Below the pieces are notes generated by a model that was not told where the DNA came from, did no database searches, and saw only the letters and a program-made list of their open reading frames with translations. 64,000 nucleotides of DNA from Tetranychus cinnabarinus (taxonomy: Eukaryota; Arthropoda; Arachnida; Trombidiformes; Tetranychidae). The DNA lies in contig WHVY01000002.1 in NCBI GenBank assembly GCA_022266195.1, forward strand, positions 15,515,001 to 15,579,000. Reading direction: 5' to 3'. The translations under genes were made by a program, and so were the position numbers. Of this stretch, positions 1 through 15,000 are shown piece after piece (positions within the stretch are counted from its first letter, which is position 1; every line of letters begins with the position of its first letter).

Positions 1-31
1 GGTCTTGTGAACCTTTTTTTGGTTAATCACA

Positions 32-3000
32 ATGAGTGGGACATCGGTGATCACCTTAAGAGCCTGCTTATTAATTTTAATTGTGATCTTTTTCCAACAA
101 CAATTGGCTCAGGCTAAAAAATTATCAAGTAAGTTTTCACCCTTAAAAATCTGTCTCAATCTACAGTAATTTGTAAATCAAAAACCTGATTGATTCGAAA
201 TCAAGTTTGTCTCAATTATTCATAATGTCGAGATTTTGTCGTTTCTTTCTTTCTAAACTTCATTCACACTTCTCAGCTTTACCCTGAACTTCAACCTGTT
301 TAACATTAGTCTTAATATTGTTTTTTTCATATCAACTATTGATAATTGAAGTAAGATTAAAAGGTTTAATCGCATTTTGATTGTGTTAAAGTGAACGCCG
401 AAGTGAAAAATATTCCAGATTGAAAAGTAGTGCGTAAAGGTTGTTTACTCAAGGAATCATATTGTTAAAAATTGCGAGTTTAATTTATAATTGAATTAGT
501 CAGGAGATAATAGAAATTGTGACAAAACTGATTAACTGGTCAAAGGGATAAAAGAAAGTAGATTATAAAGGCTTTTTCAATTCAAAGCAAAGTTTAATGC
601 AAGAATCACTAGCAACTATTATAAGGTTTTACCTCTTCTAACCGTGTTTTTGGCTATACCTTTACTGACCTGGGATCTTGACGAGGTCAGACACACGCGA
701 TAATAGACTAAATGGACAGTCACACCCAAAAAAATAATATAAATAATGATAAATAATAAAGTTTGCTCGTCAAAATCCTTGAAATGTTTCTTTTTTTCAT
801 TATAAAGCACTTCATCAGCAACCACTATCAACATGCGAATGATAATAATGAACAAAAAAAAGTTTCATTATTAATATTCAATTGAAGGTTTGTTGGTTAT
901 TTTTTTCTTTCTTTGTTTCTGTTGAAATACATTATCCTTACTACCTTATTGTTTGATCCAGTCAAATGGTCAGTCAGTTTTTGTGCTGATGGTTGAGGGT
1001 TAAGTTTGATTGAGTTGATTTAATTAGCATCGAAAAACATCTTTTTGTTTAATTGTCTAACTTGGAGTGAGTGTAAAAATTGATGTTGGTTATACTGTTT
1101 TGCCTTTTAAAAAAAGGTTCATTATGATTGATCAATCGTTACTTGATTTAATTCAATTTGAAGATGACAAAAAAGCATGAAATTGGGTTTCTAATTATCT
1201 CCAAACTTATATCAATCAGCATAATCGTGAGTTTATTGAAGAAGCAGTCTAATGCTACTGATTACGATGATGATGATAATAATAATGTGATGACGAGGTA
1301 AACAAAAATGTGAAAAGCATCCTAAAAATAGTGGTTTACAGGGTTAACAACAAGAAATCACAAAAGGTAAACAATTGAACAACAATTGATCTTTTGATTA
1401 ACATTTGAATTAACCCAGGAAAATGTGTGATGTTGATTTTTTTCATTTTTGCTGCCAATTGACTTGAAAAGGTAGACGAATGGTTGATAATCAGGGTTTA
1501 TAATGGCGATCAATTTTTTAATTTCATTTCAAGCAAACACCATTTCCCATAAACATATGATCTCGGTTTACCTTTCATTATTTACCATCAATAGTCCAGT
1601 AAAAAGAGACTTTGTTTTTCACCTGTTACCAGCTTTTATTGTAAAATAACTTGACTTTCATGAAATGAGAATCACTGTGAACTTAACCTGAATTCTCGGA
1701 CATCAGCCGACTCAAAAAGATGATATATTTATATAAATATATATTTTACAGTATATCAGGTAAAATAAATTAAAATAAAATCACGTTAACATCTTTAACT
1801 TTTTTTTTCTGAAGCTTCTTTCTCTTTCTCTTTATCTTCCAACCTTACCTTGACCGTTAGGACCATTTCCCATCTTTAGACCTCAACCAATCGAGGCTAA
1901 TGTTATCCAGTCAACCATTTATAAATTGTTGTTGCTCCTGTAGTTGTTGTTATTTTGTTTTTTGGTGTTACTCTTGTTACTTGGGCTGTTGTTTGTTGTA
2001 TATTACCGTTTAGGTTATTCAATCTATTGACACCAATCACAAACAAAACCATTAGGACCAGATAAGACCGCTTAGCCCGGTTCCTTGGGTTTGGTGAACA
2101 TCGTTATTTAGCACAAAGTCCACATCATCATAATCATCATTCTTATTCTCATTCTCATCATCATCAACAACAACAACAACTTGATCATCATCACCTGAAC
2201 CATTATCAGCATGATGAGTAACAACATCGTTTAGTCAGTAAAAAAAGTGGCCTACAGTTTCTTGCTTCTCTCTTCTTCTTCTTCTTTTCCTTCTGACCTA
2301 ATCAATAGAACCTAATTAGCTAATAATTTTTAATTGATCTTTAATAATCAATGGATAATCATATTTACTGATCTTTTCTTTTGCGCAAAACACACAAAAT
2401 CTTGAACACAATTTGTAATGTTTAATTGATTGACTAACAACTTGAAACATTCAGGAAATTATGAGTCTATTTGATTAAAATGTCAAACTTGTTAATGTTA
2501 AAAGAGACAAACCCTTAAATGTAAACAAATAAATGAATAATCAATGAAATGAATGAAAAAAAATCACACTTTTTTGCTATTCCATCAACTAATCATGTTT
2601 TTCTTTCTATTTTTCTTCTTTCTAACTTTATCTGAATGGCTCATGTTGCTGATTTAATCTGGTAGATGGAAGAGCACTTTTGAAGGCAAAAACCTTGACA
2701 AATCCAAATAAAAAGGTTGTCTGCTATTATACTAATTGGTCTCAATACCGGCCCAATCAGGGTAAATTTGTTCCAGAAGATATTGATCCAGACATTTGTA
2801 CACACGTTATTTTTGCCTTTGGTTGGCTTAAAAAGTCCAAAATTTCAGCCCATGATCCAACCGATGAAACCAAGGCTGGAAAAAAGGGTCTCTACGAAAG
2901 AACCACTGAGCTCAAATTGAAAAATCCAAAGCTCAAAGTCCTCTTAGCCATCGGTAAGTCCAAAATTGCCATCTTTTACCAAATGCCAAAATCGAAACTC

Positions 3001-6000
3001 ATAACTGGTCCAACTTAGCGAAGCCAAAATATAAAAGTACATTGTTCCCAAAAAGACCTTTGCAAATTGAGAAAACAAAAGGTTAGACAATAGATTAGGT
3101 TTAAATTTTGATGATTTCTTTGTATTATGATGATAAAATGATTATGATATAATTGAAATTAAATGAATTGTTCACTTAAAATTGGATTGAGAGTGATAAA
3201 AGGAGACTCATAAAAAGCATAATATTGTTGCGTTAATAATTATGATTTGTTTGATTGCTTTTGAAAGCAAAAGGATCTTTTTCTGGATGATAGTAATCAT
3301 AATCACAATACATGATTACCATAATAATAATGATATATAGTTACCTTTACAATTGAAAAAGGCTGAAAACGTTGATTATCTTGAATTATATCCAGTTATT
3401 ATCTTACGATTGGTAAGTTAAGTTCAATAACAATCCAATTGACCATTGATATGCAAATTAAAGGGATGGGTTGAATATTGATTATCATCATTATATCCAT
3501 TTGTAGCATCATCAGCATCATGGGAAAAGTGAATCAACGTGTTGACTCTTTTGTGATTCAACATGCATTTATATCGACAATTGGGTGCTTCTGTGAAACC
3601 AACAGCTATTTTTAGCTACAAGAATGACAAAGAAAAAGGAGAAACAACGGAAAATGTGATTAGAAAGCGATAATAATAGTATTAATATAATAAAGTAAAT
3701 TGTAATGAAGTTTACGATGAAAATTATGATGAAAAGACAAGAGAAAGAGTTAAATGAATGAATCAATTCAAGTAATTTGTCGTCACCTTTTTGTTAAACT
3801 TCAACATTTCATCTTCAAACGCTTTTTCAACTTTCTTTTCTTGATGGAAGAAAAAAAAATCGTATTTCCCTCAACAATAATTTGACCAAATTCTTGTTGA
3901 TTAACAAATGTTTTGTATTTTTAAAATGTTATACACTTTTTTACGGCATTTTTCACGTTGTTATTACAATTGTTTTTCATGTTAAACAAAACACTCAATT
4001 TTTTTTCATCATCATCACCAAACAATTGATGCAATTTAAAGTATCAATTATATTCTTTGAATTACTTTCACTAGATTAAAATTTCAACAATGAAACAGTC
4101 AACAAAAGGTACAACCCTATTGTTGTTAATGTTATTCTTGGTGTTTAACTAATTGCTATTATACACAATTGTGGCGGTTGATTAGGGTTGAAAAAGAGTT
4201 GAACTCAGTCTATTTTAACATTCATTTGTATTTATGATAATTGGTGAAGGAAAATTGTATGAGAAAAACCAAAATTAGAAAAGGAAACTTGGATTTGCTC
4301 GAATCAATTTTCAGCTCCAATCAAGTTGACCTCCAGTGATTAACTACAATCAATTGTAATTTAAACTAATTTAATATTAGAAACAATTAATGATTACTTT
4401 AAAGAGAAAATAATTAAAAGCTATTTTCTCTAAATTTTTCATTTTCCTCATATTTTTAAGCACTGTAAGTCTACTTTTCACCTTTTCAGGTCGACAAAGT
4501 GAAAAATGAAAGCTAATTTTAATGATAATTTTTTATTCGATTTACTGATTTCTTTTTGAAATTGTAACATTAAAAGTTAGAGTAAATTCAGCTGATTGGC
4601 GATTATGAGAGAAACTTGAAAATTTCTGCATTTATCTCTTTTTCACTTAATTCAGCATAAGACAGCTTATGACAGTAATTGTTTGAATTGTAAGATTTAT
4701 TGATGAAATGATAGTCTGGATTACCGATCAATCTTGTTTCAACAATTATCGATACAGTTCCGATTTAAACAGCTCAACTCTTTTCACTGGACAACTAGTT
4801 TAATCTGTTCCTCATCAAACCAATTACTTTTACGTTAATTAAGTGCGATCATTAACATCAGTCATCACTTGGTTTCTTGCAAATGTAGCCGATATTTGAA
4901 TGATGATGAGGATGAGGATGATCAATGAAACGTTTTACGTTCACCACGTTCAGCTTTAGTCAGAAGGCCACGCTTCATCATAATAATCATCTTGAAAACT
5001 TTGATTTTTGTCTCCTTCCTTCTTCGGCTTCTTCTTCTTCTTCTTGTTTTGCCTCGTCTTCATCAATAGAAATAGATGATTAAAGAAGATGATTAAACAG
5101 GAAAATTTTTCAGTTCAATGAATGCTGATGGCAACATTTAAAATTTGACGAGTCAACTCTTCCTTCCAACAAAAAGAAGCAAACATTTTGATACAATTTT
5201 TATGTCAATCTCAAACAATCTTGAAAAAAAGGAAGACTCCCTTTGAAAATTGCGTCCTTTTTTCCTTGCGTTTTTGTGTTTTAAGTATGTGTATTTATGT
5301 GTGCTATTTAAATTGGAAAGGTTAAACCTGAATGTGCAATATAAGTCACATTTGATCAACCAAAAATGTTTATCCAACCAAACATAACACACACACACTT
5401 AAAACATTAAACTTAATAGACAACCAACATTTAAGATTGGTCAAAAGTTACTATTGTTGAGCAATTAGTAGTAACAAATTGACACTTAAATCACAATAGT
5501 CGTTACAACTGCAATTACCATTCAAATGTATTCATTGAGAAGATTCCTCATCATAATGAGTGAACAATCAAATTATTCATTCGATCAACACTAGTCCATG
5601 GTAATCAAACTTGCTTCTTTTCCGTGGCCAGATATTTGATCGAGTTGAGCTATAAGCTCTATTGTCCAATTAGTCTCCCATTTGGTTCAACAATAAGACA
5701 ACAATTATAATTTGCTCCCAATTAGTCACCGAATAAAGCACAATTTTTACAACTGTTGACCACAACAATAATCCTAAATCGAGTGAATACAAGTTTCTTT
5801 TTTCTACCTGTAAGAGGATTAAGAATGAAATGGAAAAGAAAATAATTGATATTAGTTGAGCGATTGATTCCATTCATCTTCAGTATTACAATATAATTAA
5901 TATTGTGTTATCAAGAGTGTTTGTGAGAGACAGAAAACATAAATAATACTAATCAGTTAAATTTTTTGCTATTTACCTGATGAAAAGATAAGTATGAAAT

Positions 6001-9000
6001 GGTTGCCGGAAGAAATTTTTTTACAGTTCCTTTACAATTAAATGCAATCTTTTTCTTTCTTAATAATTTCCTTTTTTTCTCAATAAACTTGATGGACAAC
6101 ATGGTAACCAAAACATATATAGAATGCTCAGAGTTTGCATACAATTGCAAGCATTTGATAATCAACCACTAAATGTGAGAAATTGAGTTGATTCCAGCCA
6201 AACGGTTTGGTTATGGTGATGATGATGATTAAGATGATGGTGCATCAAGAAGATTATTTGTTACATGTTTTTTTTCTGTAAATTAAAAGTAAAGAATGAT
6301 ACAATTATAAATACTGTGTATTATTAAATAATCAGAATCAAGAAGCAAAAAATCATTTTAAATAAGCACATTTAGAGTAAACGGTAGTAAATTTTGTGCT
6401 TAAGCTTTCATCATGTGAATCCATTTTTTTGCAAACATACCTTAAAGAATGGTTAAGATGAAGGTAAGAGAAAGAGAAATATTTGTCAACATCATCATCT
6501 TGATCATGGATCGTTGAATTGCTTTTTCAATTGAATTTAAGCTTTCCGGTTCTTACAATCACTCATATTTTAATCCGATTCTTGTACCTATGTATTTGCC
6601 GGTTGGCTGATCAGTCATGGAATCCAGTTTAGTTACTTTCATTTCAAACTTTGCTCGAAAATCAGGTTTCCTAGTTGCATGCTGAAAGTGAAAAAATATG
6701 CATTAGTACATTGATATTTGAATATCGTGAGGCGATTTAAATTTCTTTTTGTTCTGATGAATGAGCCTGACAATCAGCAGATTTTGATAGAGATTAGCTG
6801 GTAATAAAAAGTAATGTTCGTTTCCAGTGATTAATGAAAACGCTCACACACACAAATGCACACACAACTGACACGATAAATACTTTCAGGTTAACTGTTA
6901 ATAATTAGTTTACTTTGCAATCGATACTATCTCTTCAGGTCAAACCTGGACTTTGACTTACTTTGTTAACCAAGGTAGGTTAACTAGTTAACCAACCGGC
7001 CTTACCTAATATCTCAATTATAATCAAAGTGAAATATAATTTATAAAAACGTAGTTTTAGCTACAGCTCTTTCGTAGTTTGCTTTCTTCATCTTGTCGCT
7101 GTTTTCTTGACCGTTGGTGGTGTACCTTTAACATTCAGATACAAAAAGTCAATTAGTTAGCCATACCTGGGTTATTTGAAAAGCTCTTGCTTATTGCTTG
7201 GCCAAAAGACCGGAAAATTGTAGTTGACAAAATAAATTGTACTATTTGTCCATAAAAGATGGTAATGATTGTAATAAAGTGAAAAGAGCCTTCATTTTTA
7301 AATGTTTGCTGCAAATGTTTACTTAAACTCGCCATTGATTTATCCGGGTTTTATTAGATTACAATAAAAAGCTGTACCGAATCTGATTGACGTCGTTGAT
7401 TCGAAACTATCATGATTTCATGTGATATCTAAGGGAAAAAAGAGAAAAAATGAAAAATAATTAACTGGGCAACTTATATCAAGCAAACATCTGAATTTTT
7501 AGCTTACCGAAAATCACACGCTAACTGGACAAAGATTTAAAAAATTGTTAAAGATGATTTAGTTAACATTAATAAATCCGAGTTCAGGTAAGCCAAGGTT
7601 GCTTTGAAACCTGAATTTATCAGATAGAGAAAAAAGAATCAAATTTACGGTACATTGATAAAAATACAGCAAGAATTAATATAATACATTGAAGCCAATA
7701 GAAAGGGTTAGCCATGTTTATTCAGCAATAAAAGCTGGTTTGAAAACAAGACGCATTTTTCTGTACATAAGGCTATAACTATGAAATGGTTAACCGAATG
7801 TCAATAATTGCAGGCGTCTGATTAGTGAGAGCATGCGAGAACAAAAAAATGAAAATTGTAAACAATGAAATTAGTTGATCAACAAAATATTGAAAAAAAG
7901 GCAAACAAAGCGTTGCCAATGTCATCAATACATTGAGATGCAAATTGCTAGTCACAATGGCAATTACACAAATTCAATATCAATACAAAACATGAATTGT
8001 ACTTACGCTAAATAGAAGCCGACTAAATCCCGTTGACCCATTCATCAAAAAAACAATAAACTCATTAGTTGACCACAATTATTATTAAAATTAGACATTA
8101 TGAAAACACTGACTTGCCACAAAAATTAAATTTGCGAGGGAAAGTAAAGTGCTTCCCTCTTTTGATTAAAATGTAATTACTTTTAGTCAATTTGTAAGTG
8201 TTGAAGATTGTCTTTGATCATGAATTTTAATTTATATTTTTTCTTGATTGTTTCTCAGAATTAATCCTCAATGTCAATCTCCAATTCAAGTCAAATAAAT
8301 TAAATAGTGAATGGCTGAAATTAACTTGGAATAAATCAGCGTTACGTTGTTACTAAAATTACAATCTTTAATGAAATTCGTTCAATCATTAAAATTGAAA
8401 TGACTGAATAATATCTAAGGTGTGACGATTTTTTCATTCTCATGCTATTTGTATTTATTACTTTATCAATCCCTGGAAAATCTGCACTCTAATGATTACA
8501 AAATTAATTTCTCACTTAAATGTTCTCACCTTGTTATGTTAGCTTTCAAACACCAAATCAAATCCAGTGAAATTATCCACCAATCTTTATGCTATCAACT
8601 GTATTCATTGTGATTCATAAAACTGACTCACAAACCATGATCAAATCAAAAATGCGATTGTGTGAGTGTTTGTTATTGATTTGAAAATTGGCAGACAATT
8701 GAGATCAACAACAATTTTTTCATGCAATTGATTTATTCAAATTGTTCGATTTAATCTCAATCCTTACCTGCTTAATTAAGCACAATTCAAGTTGATCACA
8801 TTGTCAAGACTTGAGATTAATCATTTTAACCTTTCTTGCTCTAACCATTGAAAATAGCAATGACTTTGGGTGTTTAAAAATCGACATGAAAAAGCAACTT
8901 CTCTACAAATTCAATGAAAAATGATTTATGAATTTCTGATTTCTGTTTAAGGCTTACTGCACAAATAATTGAACAAAAATTGACACTTTCGATTAATTAA

Positions 9001-12000
9001 AAGCGATCTTGAGCCACAAACAAATACAAAATTAATTGGGTTAACTGAATTGCCTGAAACATTTTTAGCAAGTTAAACATGATTTTAATTTTTATTGCAA
9101 TCTTTCAATCGTTCATTGTTTATAGTGTTAAACTGTTATTGATTAGCGATAAGAAGGTAAAAAGGCTAATCAAACATAATCATCAATCAGCTCTATTGTT
9201 TGTCCATCACCAAGAAAATGTAATTAAATGATTACAGCGAGCACCTTGATTATCGAACTTAGTCAATTGAAATTTCATTTCTACGTTATTATTATTTTTC
9301 ATCATTTCAATTCTCAATCTCAATTGAATTGCTCATTAAATTATCATTATCATTTATTTTTATACGTAAATTTGTTCACTTAGTTTAAGCTTGATTCTAA
9401 TTTCTTTTTAATTCCCTTCAAACCTTCATTTAGTTAACCCTGTTTAAAAATTACTGTTTTTTGTATCACTGATCATATTCAATTGAGAAGAAAAAAACAT
9501 TTAATTAACTCATAATCACAATAACGGTTATTAAATTGATTTTAACCGCAGGTAACTTTGCTGTTATTTAATAGTATAACTTAATAAAGTTATTATCAGT
9601 AATACAAGTTACTTTTTCAAACAAATGTTAATTGTAATCATTTTAATCATGATGATGGCAATCACATTTTAAGCGTTATATTGAAAAAATAACATTTAAT
9701 ATTCAAATCAACCAGTGAATGGTCATGAAAATTGTAACTCCTGTAAATTTTGTTGTTTATTTTTGATCAATTGTTGCACTAATAAATTATAAATTTTCCG
9801 AAATAACAAAAAATTCATTCTAGACATTAACTAATCAGGTTGTATCAATGAGAAGCTGTCCAATGATTAGTAAATAAATAAGCTTAACCTTGATTCCAAA
9901 CCAGAACCCAGTTTACCACCCTTAAATCTCGATCATCTTGGCTTTTTAATGATCGGTTAACCTTGCTTTGGTAGATAATTAAACTGATTGCCTTGGTTAA
10001 TAACCACATATTTTTTTCCGATTAGTTAAAGAAATCTAGTTACTTTTTCCACGATTCTTGATAAGTTGGGAGAGGTCGATTCTTGTCAGATAATCAGGCT
10101 TTCATGGTCACTTCTTGTTGCAAACTGTATTTTTTGCTTTTCATTGATATTAAATCAAGTAAGATGATGAAGCTAAATCCATGGATAAAGATTAATTGTT
10201 TTTATTGCGTCTGGAATAGCTTGTTTATTTTGAATCCTTTCAAAAATGCTCACAATCCTACGTAATCTCAATCCTTTGTTGGCTTGTTGACCATATTAGC
10301 CTTTTTTAGCAATTTTCATGGCTAGTTTAAATTGATTTGCACAAAAATCTGGTCCATATTTTGATAACAATGTGTATGTCTGCCTGTCTTGCGTTTGAAA
10401 TACTTGGATTATCAAATGAAGCACAAACTGAATGGTTTCAATTTAGACTTTGATGTAAGAATCAATAGATAGTGACCTTAACCTATTGATGAGTTTCGAA
10501 GTAATTGGCTTACTTAAAAAAATGGAATGTTGAACTGATGAATTGATTTACTAATTCTTCTTCATGTTTTCTTTTCTCTCGACCTTTTCATTCAGGTGGT
10601 TGGACTTTTGGAACTGAACGATTTAAAACTTTGAGCTCCAATGCTTATAATAGGCGTTTATTCATCTTCAGTGCCATGGAATTTTTAAGAGAACGAAACT
10701 TTGATGGTCTCGATTTGGATTGGGAGTTTCCAAGGGGAAAAGAAGACAAGCAAAATTTCGTCGATCTTGTTAAGGTTGGTGATATAATCCTTGAAGTCAT
10801 GATTAATCCTCAATCTTAACTTTTATCAACAATTAGTTTATTCACCAATAATTCTTTCTGATATCAGTTTCTCTTCCATCTTTATCGCCATCTCCACCTA
10901 AAGTCCAATCCCTTTTTTATGTCGATTTCTTTTCCTCTTGATTCACTTCCTAGTTGTCTCAACTCCTTTCTTAAATCAATGTCTTTATTAATTTGAGTAT
11001 TTTTTGCCCTCTTTTCATTCTTCTTTTTCTATTAATCAATTTACTTGGATTCAAACCAGGAACTAAGAGAAGCCTTTGAAGCGGAAGCAAAGGAGAAGAA
11101 ACTTCCTCGACTGTTACTGACCGCGGCTGTTTCAGCTGGCGCTGATACTATTAAATCAGGCTACGATGTACCTGCTGTTGCAGCGTAAGTATAACAACCC
11201 TGAAAAGAAAGAGAATAAAATAGAGATGAAACATCTTAAGACAGTAAAAATTCATAAAAAAATGTGATATTACATCAACACAATTAGGCCACAATTAACG
11301 GCATCAATGCAGCAAAACGATGCGTGTAAACACAAATATAATCTTATTGCCGTAACCGTCAGTATAAATGGAAATAGTAGCCATATCAAATCACCCCAGC
11401 ATCATGTTGCTATCACTGCTGCTATCTTGTCTTACTTGATGTTTCTTCTTGTTTTATTGTTTCCACTTGAAATCCATGAAATTTAACATCAGATAAAATC
11501 AACCAATTTTCTTGAGCTTTAATTTTAATTCTTTTGTTTGGCTTCTTTTTCTTATTTTTATTCCAATTCCAACCATCTAGATATCTTGACTTTCTGAACA
11601 TCATGTCGTACGATTTCCATGGGAAGTGGGAAACTAAAACAGGTCATAATGCACCGCTCTATGCCCAGGCAAACGAAAGTGAATGGAGAAAGATGCTTTC
11701 TATAGTAAGTTGATGGATCAATGAAATATCCGGCATCAGCACAACAGGCTTGTTAGCGATATTTTACCAAATCGTTGTTTTACCTCAGCAAACAATCAGT
11801 CGGAATATTTTAGCTGATAATCCATCATATCCTTGGAATGACACAATTTGTCGAAGGAGAATTAATCTTTCATGTTTGATCTCAATGCCAGACGAATATC
11901 ATGATTATTGAACTAAAGACAACTTTTATTTCATAACAAACATGTTAACGAGAACTGGTTCAGCTTTAACTCCTTTATCCTGGCTGACTAGAAACAGAAA

Positions 12001-15000
12001 ATGAAAAATTAGTATTTTACATTCATGTTTGATAGCAAGTTAGCTTTTGAAACAAATCTTACCACGGTTATTGAGATTAACACGAAATTTTGACGATCAT
12101 GAGAATTTTGATCTTAATTGAAAATTATCTTAGCAATCATTACAAACAAAAACGAAAGCATAGGCTAATTCACAAACATACAGACATCATCATAAAAATG
12201 ATTTAAAAAACTCTGTGCCGGACCAGCAAGCTCTTAACACTTGTTACACAATTTTTTACTCAATCAGATGAATTGACACCTCAGTGTAAGCCAAATTTGT
12301 TCATTTTTCAGGTGAAAAAAACTTCAAACTTTGAACAATCGAAAGTTCAATTAACTTAATTGGATCAAATAATTACACAATACCAAAATGAAAATTATAA
12401 CAAAATTATAAATTTTAAAAAACGGTTTTTTACTTTTAGTAATGTTATGCCATCTACCGGTTTAGATTCAAACTAATATTTGACAATTTTATCAACAAAC
12501 AGCTTGTTAATAAGAGTCTATTATTAATAGTTAGTGAAATACTTACAGTTATTGTATTGCTCAAAAGTGCTTTGATTACATTCTAAAATGCTTGAATTAC
12601 TTATGTGATCTGGCATCTGATCGGAATGACATTCCAAACTTTCGTTAATATGCGAAGTTCCCAGTTTTCTTAGTTAACTGTGGATTTAATGCATTCTCTG
12701 CCGCTGTTAGTCGCTGGAAAAATTGAAAAATGAGATATTGTTCAGCTCATTATATTTTAGAATTGTAATTCTAATTTTGTCTCTTTTTACATTATTCTAG
12801 GATTATGGAGTCAAATTATGGGAAAAATTGGGTGCTCCGAAAGAAAAAATTGTCGTCGGAATGGCTACTTATGGTCGTAGCTTTACTTTGTCTTCCCTTC
12901 AACATCATGGAATGAATGCTCCTTCTGCCGGTGGCGGGAAAGCTGGTGAATTCACAAGAGAAGCTGGTTTCTTGGCGTTTTACGAAATTTGTGATCTTCT
13001 TAAGGACGGTGCAGCTTCTTATCTTTGGGATGATGAGCAAAAGGTACCCTACTTGGTTGCTGGTGATCTTTGGGTTGGTTTTGATGATGAAAGGTCTATC
13101 CGAAACAAAATGAAATGGATCATTGATAACGATTATGCCGGAGCTATGGTTTGGACTGTTGATATGGATGACTTTACCGGTCGTTGTTCAGGAGTTAAAT
13201 ATCCATTAATCGGTATAATGGCAGAAGAGTTAATGGGTAGACCAACTCCTCAATCTTCATTTAATGCTATCGTTAAAAAAGCTTCTTCTCGACCTTTAGC
13301 TACAATTAAACCAACAACTCCCAGTGCTGAAAGTAATTTGATTGAGAAAAAATCAGATCTTGGAACAACCATATTGCCTGATAACGCAATAACGGAATCT
13401 GAGGTTGATCCAAATTCAACCAATGCTCGGATAGTTTGCTATTTCACCAAATGGTCACAAAAACGTCCAGGAGCTGGCAAATTTGAGCCAGAAAACATTG
13501 ATCCAACATTGTGTACACACCTTGTTTATGCTTTTACCGGCTTGAAAGATCATAAATTAGATGAAGACTCTGAAGATCCAGCCATACTTGCATCATTAGT
13601 TAAACTAAAAGAAAAAAATCCAGACTTAAAACTATTGTTGGCAGTGGGAGGTTGGATGGTCGGTCCAGCTCCGTTCAAGGCATTAACTGAAAATGTCTAT
13701 CGTCAAACCTCTTTCACTTTCAGTACTATCGAATTTCTGCGAAAAATCGGCTTTGATGGTTTAGATCTATGCTGGGAATTCCCTCGTGGACCAGACGATA
13801 AAGCAAAATTCACCGGACTCATCAAGGAGCTACGTGAAGCTTTCGAAGGAGAAGCCAAAGGATCTAAAAAGTCTAGATTATTATTAAGTGCTGCTGTTCC
13901 AGCTAGTTTCGAAGCAGTAGCTGCTGGATATGATGTCCCACAATTGAACAAGTGAGATAAATCACCACTCATCAAGTTACCAGTTTTTACTTTTAATCAA
14001 ATCAAGAATCTTTGCTTCAAGGTTTCATCTTATCTTCTGAACTGGACTGATCAGTCAATCTTATATGATATAATGATTGCTTGAATCAATCCTTGTATTA
14101 ATTTAGTTAATCCACTATCTGTATGCTAATTTTCAGCATTTCATTGATTTGATTTCAAGTTAATTTCAACTTTACTCAATCATTTTCACTAATTTTCCAT
14201 ATTTTTTACTTTATTTTTAGTTTTCTGGATTACATGAGTGTCATGACATATGATTTTCATGGAGACTGGGAACATGCAGTTGGTCATAATAGTCCACTCT
14301 TCCCATTAAATAGTGCCACTGGTTACCACAAAAAGCTGACAGTGGTAAGTTCAACAAGTATCAAGGTTAGGTTAAAGTTGTGAGTTTTCCTCCTCGATTA
14401 GACCCACAACGTGATCTCGTTCATTTGTGTAATCCACACGTTTTGTTCGTATTTTGTTGTCAAACCTTATCTCCAATCATTCCATTTATTTCTGTCAAGT
14501 ATTACCTAATGATGTTCAAAATCACAGCTTGATTGAGAGGGTAATTTTGAGTGTATTCATTAACCTTTTAAAGTCAAATCAGCAACAGTTGTAAATATTA
14601 TCCCAAAATATGATAGTTATCGGCAGTTGATCAAGAAAAGTCAGTTTGATTATCCTTCATACTTTTTACCTTTTCAATTTTCCTCTCTATTGATTATGAT
14701 GATCAGTTTAATCTAATCTTGACTGATTTCCTGTCTAATTAGTAATTACATGATTGTGGGCGAAAATTTATGATGCTTCCAATTTACTAGCCTTAATCTG
14801 TGAGTTCTGACCTTTTTTCAATAAAACTTGATCTTGATCAGATCTCAATTATAAGATGAGTCAGCCTTTTCACAAGATGGAAACTCTTTACAGAAAACGA
14901 TAATCATTAAGAATTGAAAATAAATCATTAGATGGCCATAATTTTACATTCGTCGGTCAAAGACTTTGGATGAATTTACATTAATCACACCTACTGATTT

